Shown piece after piece: positions 1 to 5,104 of a DNA stretch of 10,030 bases (position 1 is the stretch's first letter; each line of letters starts with the position of its first letter). The position numbers and the translations under genes are program-made. Origin of the DNA: Chloroflexota bacterium (GTDB lineage Bacteria; Chloroflexota; Limnocylindria; QHBO01); assembly GCA_005882055.1 (NCBI GenBank), contig VBGQ01000052.1, forward strand, positions 1 through 10,030, in the 5' to 3' direction. The notes beneath the pieces are model-generated. The model ran no database searches, was not told the origin of the DNA, and was given only the letters and a program-made list of their open reading frames with translations.

Positions 1-1
1 C

Positions 2-199
2 TGGGTCGCCGCGCGCCGCAGCCTGGACGGGTTCGACATCGTGATGGAAGGGTCGAGCTCCGCTACTGATGCCGAGGCCGCGGCCGCGGCGGTACGCCCT
101 TGGGCCGATGCCGGCGCGACCTGGTGGATCGAGTCCGACTGGGCGAACTTCGAGGTGGGACCGATGCGGCGCCGCGTCGAGGCGGGACCGCCCAGGTAG
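2..199 (+). CDS. LLM-class flavin-dependent oxidoreductase, C-terminal fragment
   Basis: An open frame enters from the left edge and stops at TAG 197-199, giving 65 residues of a C-terminus. Luciferase-like monooxygenases (TIM-barrel enzymes using FMN or F420) often end with a Gly-Ala-Thr-Trp-Trp-Ile-Glu segment, a few helical residues, and a Gly-Pro-Pro-Arg terminus. Here GATWWIES, then VGPMRRRVEAGPPR and the stop, fit that ending well, and FDIVMEG upstream fits the preceding beta strand. The 3' end therefore looks complete, while the 5' part lies outside the window. The substrate cannot be told from this tail. The gene stops about 17 bp before the point where the facing methyltransferase loses its family resemblance. 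Confidence 0.8.
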   Translation, partial: WVAARRSLDGFDIVMEGSSSATDAEAAAAAVRPWADAGATWWIESDWANFEVGPMRRRVEAGPPR

Positions 200-413
200 T
201 CTCCGCCGCCGGCGACGATGGATCGACCGCCGTAACTGAATTAGGGCCAACCCTCTGGACAAGCTCCGCAGTGAGCGCGCCGGGTCCGCAGCCGACGTCG
301 AGCACCCGCTGCCCTTCCCCAATGCCCGCGAAGTCGGCCAGCTGTGCAGAGAGTTGCGCCGAGTAGCGGCCCATGAATCGGTCGTAGGCATCGGCTGTAA
401 CGTCGAAATTCAT
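63..413 (-). pseudogene. Class I SAM-dependent methyltransferase, 3'-truncated
   Basis: The first 66 residues from the ATG at 411-413 read as a normal class I methyltransferase N-terminus. MNFDVTADAYDRFMGRY is the usual opening helix, and motif I is RVLDVGCGPGALTAEL, the SAM-binding glycine loop. The acidic end of beta 2 follows as TAVDPS. After about position 216 the frame continues to a stop near 63 but becomes a Pro/Arg/Ser-rich string antisense to the oxidoreductase gene. Motifs II-IV are absent; families of this kind are usually 250-280 residues. Residue 1 could also be the ATG at 462-464 (17 residues more), but the shorter start matches the family better and lies a reasonable distance from the divergent promoter. 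The product would lack most of its catalytic fold, so I call it a remnant. An assembly chimera is an alternative explanation. Confidence 0.75.
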
Positions 414-453
414 GGCACGCCGCAGGTTACCCGCGCGAATGGTTTGCGATGCC

Positions 454-482
454 TTGACATGCACCGCAGGCTCCCATATTAT
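454..482 (+). promoter_or_regulatory. Sigma-70-type promoter for the ArsR-SRPBCC operon
   Basis: TTGACA (454-459) is a perfect -35 box. It is separated by exactly 17 bp from TATTAT (477-482), five of six bases of the -10 consensus. Transcription would start near 489-490, leaving about 30 nt of leader before ATG 520. Such a strong match is unusual in this GC-rich window. Confidence 0.7.
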
Positions 483-506
483 GCCGATAGGTTAATTAGC
501 CGTGAA
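478..506 (-). promoter_or_regulatory. Divergent promoter for the methyltransferase remnant
   Basis: On the minus strand, TTCACG (506-501) and CATAAT (483-478) are separated by 17 bp, matching four of six and five of six consensus bases. Its -10 box overlaps the -10 box of the opposite-facing promoter, so the two would compete for polymerase. Confidence 0.4.
490..501. promoter_or_regulatory. Candidate ArsR operator, AT-rich palindrome
   Basis: GGTTAATTAGCC is symmetric at 10 of 12 positions. It lies at the predicted start site of the rightward promoter and between the -35 and -10 boxes of the leftward one. ArsR-family repressors commonly bind AT-rich dyads at their own promoters, so this is the natural place for autoregulation. 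No binding evidence exists here. Confidence 0.35.
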
Positions 507-519
507 GAGAAATACTGGC

Positions 520-897
520 ATGGAAGCCGATCCGCTCAGCGTCACGTTTGCCGCTCTCGCCGACCCCACCAGACGCGCGATCCTCGCCCGGCTGGCCCAG
601 GGCGAAGCGACGGTGACCGAGCTTGCCGCGCCCTTCGACATGAGCCTTCCCGGCATCTCGAAACACCTCAAGGTGCTGCAGCGCGCTGGGCTCATCGAGC
701 AGGGGAGGCAGGCGCAATGGCGGCCGTGCCGGCTCGCTCCGGAGCCGTTGCACAACGTGGCTGACTGGGTCGGCCAGTATCGGCGCCATTGGGACCAGAG
801 CTTCGAACGGCTGGACACCTATCTCCGCGATCTGCAACAGAAGCAGGAGCACCCGAAAGGAGACGATGATGGCAACGACTCGAGTCGACCGCGGTAG
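520..897 (+). CDS. ArsR-family winged-helix transcriptional regulator
   Basis: A 125-residue cytoplasmic DNA-binding repressor. Residues 13-22 (LADPTRRAIL) are the hallmark start of the ArsR fold. The helix-turn-helix spans about residues 32-59 and contains SLPGISKHLKVLQRAGLI, the recognition-helix signature. A charged C-terminal helix (SFERLDTYLRDLQQ) would support dimerization. There is no Cys-rich metal site; the single Cys (in WRPCRL) sits in the wing, so this belongs to the non-metal subgroup that is often paired with SRPBCC proteins. I chose ATG 520 because GAAGAG lies about 9 nt upstream within the leader; GTG 502 would add six residues. The last codons overlap the start of the next gene by about 30 nt, which implies translational coupling. 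The ligand is unknown. Confidence 0.9.
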   Translation: MEADPLSVTFAALADPTRRAILARLAQGEATVTELAAPFDMSLPGISKHLKVLQRAGLIEQGRQAQWRPCRLAPEPLHNVADWVGQYRRHWDQSFERLDTYLRDLQQKQEHPKGDDDGNDSSRPR

Positions 898-1372
898 CAC
901 CGAGACGACCACGGTCTACACCGAAGGCCCCGAGATGGTCATGGATCGCACCTTCGACGCGCCCCGTGACCTGGTCTGGAAGGTGATGACCGACCCGGAG
1001 CGCATCACCAACTGGTGGGGGCCACACGGCTACACCACCACCGTCGAGGAGATGGACGTCCGCCAAGGGGGTCGGTGGCGGTTCATCCAGCACACCACCG
1101 GAGGTGAGGACGTGCCGTTCAAGGGTGAATACCTCGAGGTGGTGCCGCCGGAGCGCCTGGTCCAGACCTTCATCTTCGACGTCGAGCCGTTCAACAACGA
1201 GGCGGCGGTCACCACCCTGACGCTTGAGGATGTAGGCGGCCGCACAAAGCTCGTGAGCCGCGATCGGTACCCGTCTGTCGAATCCCTGGAGGGAGCGCTT
1301 TCGACCGGGATGATCGGTGGCGCGTTGCAGACGTGGGATCGCCTGGCGACCGAGCTGGCAGCTGCAGCCTGA
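869..1372 (+). CDS. SRPBCC (AHSA1/START-like) ligand-binding protein
   Basis: A protein of about 167 residues with the helix-grip fold of the Bet v1/START/AHSA1 superfamily, which encloses a hydrophobic pocket. MDRTFDAPRDLVWKVMTDPE is beta 1 plus the first helix. ITNWWGPHGYTT is the conserved Trp-Trp-Gly-Pro motif, followed by the Gly-Gly-Arg-Trp strand. The C-terminal helix is TGMIGGALQTWDRLATELAA. The upstream AAAGGAG (856-862) leaves only 3 nt before ATG 866 but 6 nt before ATG 869, so I prefer the second ATG; the difference is one residue. It is co-transcribed with the ArsR gene. In this widespread arrangement the SRPBCC partner is thought to handle a small lipophilic compound, but the ligand is not known. 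Confidence 0.88.
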   Translation: MATTRVDRGSTETTTVYTEGPEMVMDRTFDAPRDLVWKVMTDPERITNWWGPHGYTTTVEEMDVRQGGRWRFIQHTTGGEDVPFKGEYLEVVPPERLVQTFIFDVEPFNNEAAVTTLTLEDVGGRTKLVSRDRYPSVESLEGALSTGMIGGALQTWDRLATELAAAA

Positions 1373-1386
1373 TCCTCGGTTACGAA

Positions 1387-1412
1387 GAGCCCCGATCGAA
1401 GGATCGGGGCTC
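1387..1412. terminator. Bidirectional hairpin terminator
   Basis: GAGCCCCGATC (1387-1397) and GATCGGGGCTC (1402-1412) form a perfect 11-bp stem with a GAAG tetraloop. It lies between two convergent genes ending at 1372 and 1435. There is no long T run on either side, so it may act as a stem-driven terminator or an mRNA end protector. Confidence 0.65.
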
Positions 1413-1434
1413 CCGTGGCTTACTGGCCGCCTGG

Positions 1435-1845
1435 TTAGCCGAAGGCGACGTCCAGGTGGTACGAGGCGTTCGGGCCGCTCCGCGCTTCGAACCCACCCTC
1501 ACCCTGGATGCCGATGAGGTCGCCTGTTCCGGATCCCGGAACGATCTGCCAGGCGCCTTCGGAGGCTCCGCCATCGAATTCGCCGTTCGCCTCGATCACG
1601 AAGGTTCCGCTGCGACCGTCGATAGAGCACCGCATCAGCTGATGCCCGACAAACTTCGCGGATCCGTCCGGGCGATAGCACATCAGCCACTCGACGTGGC
1701 CGTCGCCCTGGACGTCCCCACTGAACCGCTGATCGCCGCGAGCGCGAGTGAGCTTGCCGCCACCATCGAGCGGCTGGTAGGTGTCTTCTTCCATGGAGGT
1801 GACCTGGAAGGATCCGGTCGTCTTCTGCACGGTCGCGCCGGTCAT
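1435..1845 (-). CDS. DUF3224 domain-containing protein
   Basis: A 136-residue protein that fits the DUF3224 family, small cytoplasmic beta-barrel proteins resembling allene oxide cyclase. Visible features are the N-terminal strand GSFQVTSMEEDTY, the segment KLTRARGDQRFSGDVQGDG, and FVGHQLMRCSIDGRSGTFV. The C-terminal half has GSGTGDLIGIQGEGGF and ends in a final strand, ASYHLDVAFG. Such proteins are about 130-140 residues, so it is full length. AAGGAGG (1860-1854) lies 8 nt before the ATG, a strong ribosome site. There is no signal peptide. The family has no established reaction; related genes often sit near ArsR/SRPBCC-type regulators, as here. It converges on the SRPBCC gene across the shared hairpin. 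Confidence 0.85.
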   Translation of the reverse strand: MTGATVQKTTGSFQVTSMEEDTYQPLDGGGKLTRARGDQRFSGDVQGDGHVEWLMCYRPDGSAKFVGHQLMRCSIDGRSGTFVIEANGEFDGGASEGAWQIVPGSGTGDLIGIQGEGGFEARSGPNASYHLDVAFG

Positions 1846-1975
1846 GACGCTCGCCTCCTTAGCTAGAGATCGGCTTTTCCAGATGCTGGGCGCGCAGGCC
1901 TCATGCCAGTCTGAGAATGGCCCGACCGAGTGTTAGGCCCGACTCTCCACCGTCCTGGTACTCCAATCGGGCCTA

Positions 1976-2027
1976 TGTCCACCCGGGCCCCGGTATGTGG
2001 AAAGGAATGTGGAAAACTTGGTGGACA
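1976..2027. repeat. Inverted repeat enclosing two direct repeats
   Basis: TGTCCACC (1976-1983) and GGTGGACA (2020-2027) are perfect 8-bp inverted arms. Between them the 9-mer ATGTGGAAA occurs twice at 12-bp spacing (1995-2003 and 2007-2015). Read on the minus strand, the pair gives TTTCCACA, one change from the DnaA-box core TTATCCACA. It lies in the 275-bp non-coding stretch 1846-2120, about 94 bp upstream of the 92-aa gene. It could be an operator or a DnaA-responsive site; function is unproven. Confidence 0.4.
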
Positions 2028-2120
2028 GACCCCCTTCACGCCGCATCCATCGGCCCCTACCATTCGCCGCCGACGCCTATCCTTCAGCACTCTTCACTCA
2101 TCTTCCGGAGGCGCGAGTCC

Positions 2121-2399
2121 ATGGCCGAGCGGGTAACGCATGCCCATGTCAGCGCAACAACCGAACCTGCTGCAGAGGACCGTCCGCCCAAGGAGGTGGC
2201 GGAATTCATCCGCTACTGCCATCGGCGGCGACCTGCAGCCTGGCCTGAGCTGTACGACGTGATGTGCGGCATCGCCGCACGGCGTGAGTTCAGGGGGTGG
2301 GGTCCGGAGCAGTTGGGCGAGCGCGGCCTGACCTTCAGCCTCGGCGGAATGCCACGGCTGGTGAGCTGGGTGCGCTTTACGCTCGGAGCGTCCGCCTAA
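2121..2399 (+). CDS. Small hypothetical protein, 92 aa
   Basis: I do not recognise a family. The frame is open upstream to 1917, but I place the start at ATG 2121 because CGGAGG (2106-2111) lies 9 nt before it and because the upstream part reads as low-quality, Trp/Pro-rich, promoter-like DNA. The first 24 residues are polar and probably disordered. The core starts at VAEFIRYCHRRRPAAWPELYD, a basic, aromatic helix, and continues with MCGIAARREFRGWGPEQLGE and GLTFSLGGMPRLVSWVRFTL. There is no signal peptide or membrane segment. The basic face and compact size would suit a nucleic-acid-binding or adaptor protein, but that is inference. It converges on another orphan gene across a patch containing DnaA-box-like sequences. 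Confidence 0.65.
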   Translation: MAERVTHAHVSATTEPAAEDRPPKEVAEFIRYCHRRRPAAWPELYDVMCGIAARREFRGWGPEQLGERGLTFSLGGMPRLVSWVRFTLGASA

Positions 2400-2511
2400 G
2401 GATCTCCCAGGCGCCCTTCATGGGTCGCCGGCATCCTGCCGGCGCCTGGCTGGCGCGCGCGAGGACAGCGCTGGAACTGGGCTCCGGAGCGCCGCCAACA
2501 GGCCCTGGACG

Positions 2512-2552
2512 TTATCCACAAGCGGGTCCTAGGACCCTCTCCGATATCCACA
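2512..2552. other. DnaA-box-like pair flanking a perfect palindrome
   Basis: TTATCCACA (2512-2520) is a perfect consensus DnaA box. ATATCCACA (2544-2552) differs by one base and has the same orientation. Between them GGGTCCTAGGACCC (2524-2537) is a perfect 14-bp palindrome, and a T-rich stretch (2555-2567) follows. The whole lies in the 184-bp gap between two convergent genes. No dnaA, dnaN or rpmH is in the window, so a chromosomal origin is not supported; a DnaA-titration or replication-linked site is possible. Confidence 0.4.
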
Positions 2553-2583
2553 ATCTTCATTTTTTTGCCGGTCCGAGCCCGGA

Positions 2584-2886
2584 TCAGTAGGTGTGGCGCC
2601 GAGCCATCTCCCTCTCGATCATGCGCTCCATGACCATGTATTTCTCTATCCGCCGGCGCAGTTCGTTCGCCTCCGGGGTGTAGAGATGCACGAAATTCTG
2701 CAGCTCGAGTGACAGCTTGCGACTGAACATGCGTGCGTGGTCAAGGTTCCGGCGCAAGAGCACCTGGTCCATGCGACGCAGGTGCTCTTCGTTCATGAGG
2801 TCGTCGTCGCGCAGCAGCTGGCGATCGATCTCCATCTGGGGAGTCTGGAGCTGGACCTTGGGTGGCTGCTGGGATTCGTCGGCCAT
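2584..2886 (-). CDS. Small helical hypothetical protein, 100 aa
   Basis: I do not recognise a family. After a polar N-terminus of about 18 residues (MADESQQPPKVQLQTPQ) the rest is highly charged and alpha-helical. Examples are DDDLMNEEHLRRMDQVLLRR, HARMFSRKLSLELQNFVHLY and ANELRRRIEKYMVMERMIER, with heptad-like leucine and methionine spacing suggesting a helical hairpin or coiled coil. There is no signal peptide, Cys motif or membrane segment. Methionines are frequent (8 of 100). The start at 2886 is the only in-frame ATG that gives the complete helix set; a clear Shine-Dalgarno sequence is not visible. It is divergent from the tRNA gene, with 69 bp between. A structural or adaptor role is the most that can be suggested. 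Confidence 0.65.
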   Translation of the reverse strand: MADESQQPPKVQLQTPQMEIDRQLLRDDDLMNEEHLRRMDQVLLRRNLDHARMFSRKLSLELQNFVHLYTPEANELRRRIEKYMVMERMIEREMARRHTY

Positions 2887-2955
2887 CGCGCCAGCAGTCT
2901 ACCGTCTGACCAGACCGATGGCGCCCAGCCGGGCGCGAACCGTACACTTCGGCCG

Positions 2956-3031
2956 GTCCCCGTAGCTCAGTGGACAGAGCGGCTGCCTTCTAAGCAGCGG
3001 GTCGCAGGTTCGAATCCTGCCGGGGACGCCA
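2956..3031 (+). tRNA. tRNA-Arg (anticodon UCU), CCA encoded
   Basis: The cloverleaf is complete. The acceptor stem GTCCCCG (2956-2962) pairs with CGGGGAC (3021-3027); G3028 is the discriminator and CCA is encoded at 3029-3031. The D stem is GCTC/GAGC. The anticodon stem GCTGC/GCAGC has loop CTTCTAA, with TCT at 2989-2991. The T stem GCAGG/CCTGC has loop TTCGAAT. It reads AGA (and AGG by wobble), rare codons in such GC-rich genomes, and this tRNA species is a common integration target. Confidence 0.97.
2986..3031 (+). repeat. Attachment-site-like repeat, copy 1 (inside tRNA-Arg)
   Basis: The tRNA segment 2986-3023 is repeated exactly (38 bp) at 5423-5460. After a one-base gap and a mismatch, ACGCCA matches again (3026-3031 and 5462-5467). 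The block begins at the last 5' base of the anticodon stem and runs to the CCA end, exactly the part of a tRNA gene that tyrosine recombinases use as attB. Confidence 0.7.
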
Positions 3032-3348
3032 TAGCAACCGAGACCGTTTCTGGAAGCGCCACTGTGAGCCCGAGTTCCGCGGCATCCCGCGTCAGGTGGG
3101 CCGCAATGCACTCGGGACCTCTAACTTCGATCCGGGCGTAGTGAAGCGATTCGCTGCCAGGCGAACGTCGTTCCACGATCTGACTGCACCGCGAACACTC
3201 GACCCGCGCGACCTTTAGCCACTCGCGTGAGCGGGCAGGCCGGGGGAGTGCGATCGCAGGGGCCTATCCCTTTCAATACACGGCCGGCTCCGGCCCGCCG
3301 GAGCCAGAACTCGCTCCTGGCGAGTGGGTCATTGCCGTGCGCTCGCGG
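3032..3348. other. Intergenic stretch with a possible minus-strand gene remnant
   Basis: No complete gene is visible in these 317 bp. On the minus strand a frame from about 3245 down into the tRNA reads REWLKVARVECSRCSQIV and later YARIEVRGPECIAAHLTRD, which looks protein-like and includes a Cys-X2-Cys pair. It has no ordinary start upstream of GTG 3176, and its end runs antisense into the tRNA. It could be a gene fragment cut at the tRNA 3' end. Confidence is low. Confidence 0.25.
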
Positions 3349-3480
3349 ATGCCACGCGACCCCAACCAACTGGCCAAGGCAGTAGTCGATTTCGCGACCG
3401 GCCAGCGCGAGCCGGACCCGCCAGCCCGAGTCAGGAACCCGGCTGCCGTCGAGTTGGGCCGAAGCGGTCGGCGTGCGACC
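3349..3480 (+). pseudogene. Remnant of a small 'RDPNQLAK...NPAAVELGR' family protein
   Basis: From ATG 3349 the frame reads MPRDPNQLAKAVVDFATGQ, then an acidic/Pro-rich linker, then NPAAVELGRSGRRA. I recall a widespread family of short basic proteins with this layout: Arg-Asp-Pro-Asn-Gln-Leu-Ala-Lys, an Ile-Val-Asp-x-Ala-Thr-Gly segment, a variable linker, Asn-Pro-Ala-Ala-Val-x-Leu-Gly-Arg, and a Lys/Arg-rich tail ending near Ala-Arg-Trp. The basic tail is missing here: after position 3480 the frame becomes antisense to the SRPBCC gene. The frame is also open upstream to 3184 (ending GEWVIAVRSR), so a longer start is possible. Function of the family is not established; nucleic-acid binding is often assumed. 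I see a truncated copy. Confidence 0.55.
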
Positions 3481-3991
3481 TTACCTGCGCTTCCGCCCGT
3501 CGCTCGACGACCTTCGCGAGGTTGTCGAGCTCGTTGCTGCGACCGGCAACCAGCCGTCCAGTCCACTCCCCGTCATGCATCGGCTCGACGGTCATCGTCA
3601 CCTTGGTTCGATCCCCGTCGGGCTCGATATCGACAACCGTCAGGTGCTCGTACGGCTCATGGCCGGGGACGAAGTCGATGAGCGAGCGGTAGGCCAGACG
3701 CTTCGGGGGTGCCACTTCCGTGAACGTCTTGCGCGACTCGTTCGTGAGCGGCAGGCCAGCGTTCTTCATGAACTCGACCTGCTCTGGTGCCATGGCCGTC
3801 ATCGCGTAGACCAGCAGTCCGCCGGGGCGCAACTCGAGCTGCCGAACCTTGGTGGTGAAGCCGTCGGGCGCCCACCAGCTCTCGATCCCGGCCTCCGTCG
3901 TCCACAGATCCCAGATCGTCTCCGGGCTCGCGTTGTAGGTGCGCTCCAGTCGGGTCAAGCCCTGGGAAGCAGGCTCGGGCGCGTTCGTCAT
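3431..3991 (-). CDS. SRPBCC (AHSA1-like) domain protein with an aberrant C-terminus
   Basis: A 186-residue cytoplasmic helix-grip protein. LTRLERTYNASPETIWDLWT is beta 1 plus helix 1. GIESWWAPDGFTTKV carries the conserved Trp-Trp-Ala-Pro, and LELRPGGLLVYAM is the next strand pair. The C-terminal helix holds GRLVAGRSNELDNLAKVVER. I start at ATG 3991 because AAGGAG lies 8 nt upstream; the 30 extra residues of the longer frame read antisense to the regulator. Family members usually stop shortly after the last helix. Here about 15 further residues (SHADRFGPTRRQPGS) are encoded antisense to the remnant at 3349-3480, so the original 3' end was probably lost and a chance stop is used. It is divergent from an ArsR-SRPBCC gene with 56 bp between. 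The ligand is unknown. Confidence 0.85.
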   Translation of the reverse strand: MTNAPEPASQGLTRLERTYNASPETIWDLWTTEAGIESWWAPDGFTTKVRQLELRPGGLLVYAMTAMAPEQVEFMKNAGLPLTNESRKTFTEVAPPKRLAYRSLIDFVPGHEPYEHLTVVDIEPDGDRTKVTMTVEPMHDGEWTGRLVAGRSNELDNLAKVVERRAEAQVRSHADRFGPTRRQPGS

Positions 3992-4029
3992 GGGATTGTC
4001 TCCTTGGTTGCGAGGGGGTTGGATGATAC

Positions 4030-4045
4030 ATTCTCTGGCGAGAAT
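4030..4045. promoter_or_regulatory. Candidate ArsR operator in divergent intergenic region
   Basis: ATTCTC (4030-4035) and GAGAAT (4040-4045) are perfect 6-bp inverted arms around TGGC. The dyad lies in the 56-bp gap between the divergent SRPBCC and ArsR genes, 2 bp before GTG 4048. ArsR-type regulators typically use such sites to control both directions. No clear -35/-10 pair could be assigned. Confidence 0.45.
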
Positions 4046-4047
4046 AT

Positions 4048-4795
4048 GTGTCGCCGCGCATCCTTGATTCTGTGAACGCAACGTTGCTCGCTGCCCTGGC
4101 GGAACCCAACCGGCTGCGGATCGTCGAGCTGCTTGGCGCCGCGCCGCGCTCGGTCGGCGAGATCGCGGCGAAGCTGCGGCTGCGTCAGCCGCAGGTCACG
4201 AAGCACCTCCAGACCCTCGAGCGGGCCGGCCTCGTGACGGCCCATCCCCTCGGCCAACGCCGGATCTACGCCCTCCAGCGCGGAACGCTGCGCGAGCTAG
4301 GCCGCTGGCTGGCCAAGTTCGAGGTCGATCTTCCCTCCGAGGACGCGCTGCAGCAGTATCAGGCAGCGATCGAGGCCGAACATGTCCTCGCCGAGCTGGG
4401 CCAATCAGCGACGCCGCCAGTGGTGGGCCCCGGCCCACTTCACCGTCGTCGAATGTACTGTCACTCCGGTAGTCGGTGGTCGGCTGCGGATCGTCATGGC
4501 CGAGGGCGACGGAGCGCGCTACACCGCCTTGGGTCGCTTCCTGGCGCTCCGACATCCCGCGGTACTAAGCTTCGAGCTCGCTCCGCTCGACGACCAGGAC
4601 GAGCCGTTGTTCAGGGCCGTGCATCACGTCCGGCTGGCGGATCAGGGCTCGTCGACGCGGCTCTCCTTGACGATCCGGGTTACCGATGCAGGTCCCGATG
4701 CGATGACTGCCCTGGCCGGGATGCAGATCGGCTGGGAGCAGCTCTTGGACAAGCTCGCTGCGCTCATTGACGACGGCGCCTCACCGAGTGTCTGA
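4048..4795 (+). pseudogene. ArsR-SRPBCC fusion regulator, frame-broken
   Basis: The 5' part (from GTG 4048) encodes a full ArsR winged helix. TLLAALAEPNRLRIVELL is the opening, and IAAKLRLRQPQVTKHLQTLE with RAGLVTAHPLGQRRIY is the recognition helix and wing, followed by a linker helix to about AEHVLAEL near 4400. The 3' part (about 4419-4795) is in another frame and encodes the rest of an SRPBCC domain: RQWWAPAHFTVVECTV, GGRLRIVMAEGDGARYTALG, ending IGWEQLLDKLAALIDDG. ArsR-SRPBCC fusions are known as single proteins. Here not only is the frame shifted, but the first strand and helix of the SRPBCC fold are missing, pointing to an out-of-frame deletion of perhaps 30-40 codons. ATG 4382, with GAGG 6 nt upstream, could start a separate truncated product. 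The regulator half could still be made, with a nonsense tail to 4770. Confidence 0.7.
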
Positions 4796-5058
4796 CGGGC
4801 CGCCGGATCGCCCCCGGCCGACGCCTGGGGATCGCAATAAGTGGCCGGCTTCGGCTGGACGCAGTCCACGTCGTCTATCCGATCTAACCGGGAAGCACTC
4901 AGGTGTGCCGTGTCACTGAGGCACCCGGCAACGTTCCATGGCTCGCCGACTACCTTGACGGCCTAGTTCGGCCGAGCCGATTCGCACCTCGGGCCCGCAT
5001 TACCGTGCCTCCGGGTACGCTCCCCGTGATACGCCGATACGGTCGGCAACGCCCATAC
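4796..5058. other. Intergenic stretch, no supported gene
   Basis: Between the broken regulator and the zinc-ribbon promoter I see no convincing gene. A 64-codon frame from GTG 4903 to 5097 (PWLADYLDGL, later GTLPVIRRYG) has no recognisable domain or ribosome site and overlaps the promoter, so I leave it uncalled. A small hairpin, GTGCC/GGCAC, lies near 4904-4923. Confidence 0.4.
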
Positions 5059-5086
5059 TTATCCGCTGGCTACACCCTGCTAGGTT
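5059..5086 (+). promoter_or_regulatory. Candidate extended -10 promoter for the zinc-ribbon gene
   Basis: TTATCC (5059-5064), a 16-bp spacer, then TGC directly before TAGGTT (5081-5086). The TGn extension and the conserved first, second and last -10 bases support it, though both hexamers are imperfect. Transcription would begin near 5093, giving a very short leader with TAAGG. Confidence 0.4.
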
Positions 5087-5104
5087 GGACCGAGTAAGGC
5101 ACCG

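Noticed and set aside
1917..2120. Extended N-terminus for the 92-aa gene
   Set aside because: The upstream reading contains the repeat structure and low-complexity Trp/Pro residues, while ATG 2121 has a proper ribosome site.
2512..2552. Chromosomal replication origin
   Set aside because: Only two good DnaA boxes, no extended AT-rich unwinding region and no dnaA, dnaN, rpmH or gidA neighbour.
2899..3176. Minus-strand frames across the tRNA containing GRIRTCDPLLRR and AGFEPATRCLEG
   Set aside because: These peptides are the well-known antisense translations of tRNA genes; the same strings recur at the tRNA fragment near 5450. They are not proteins.
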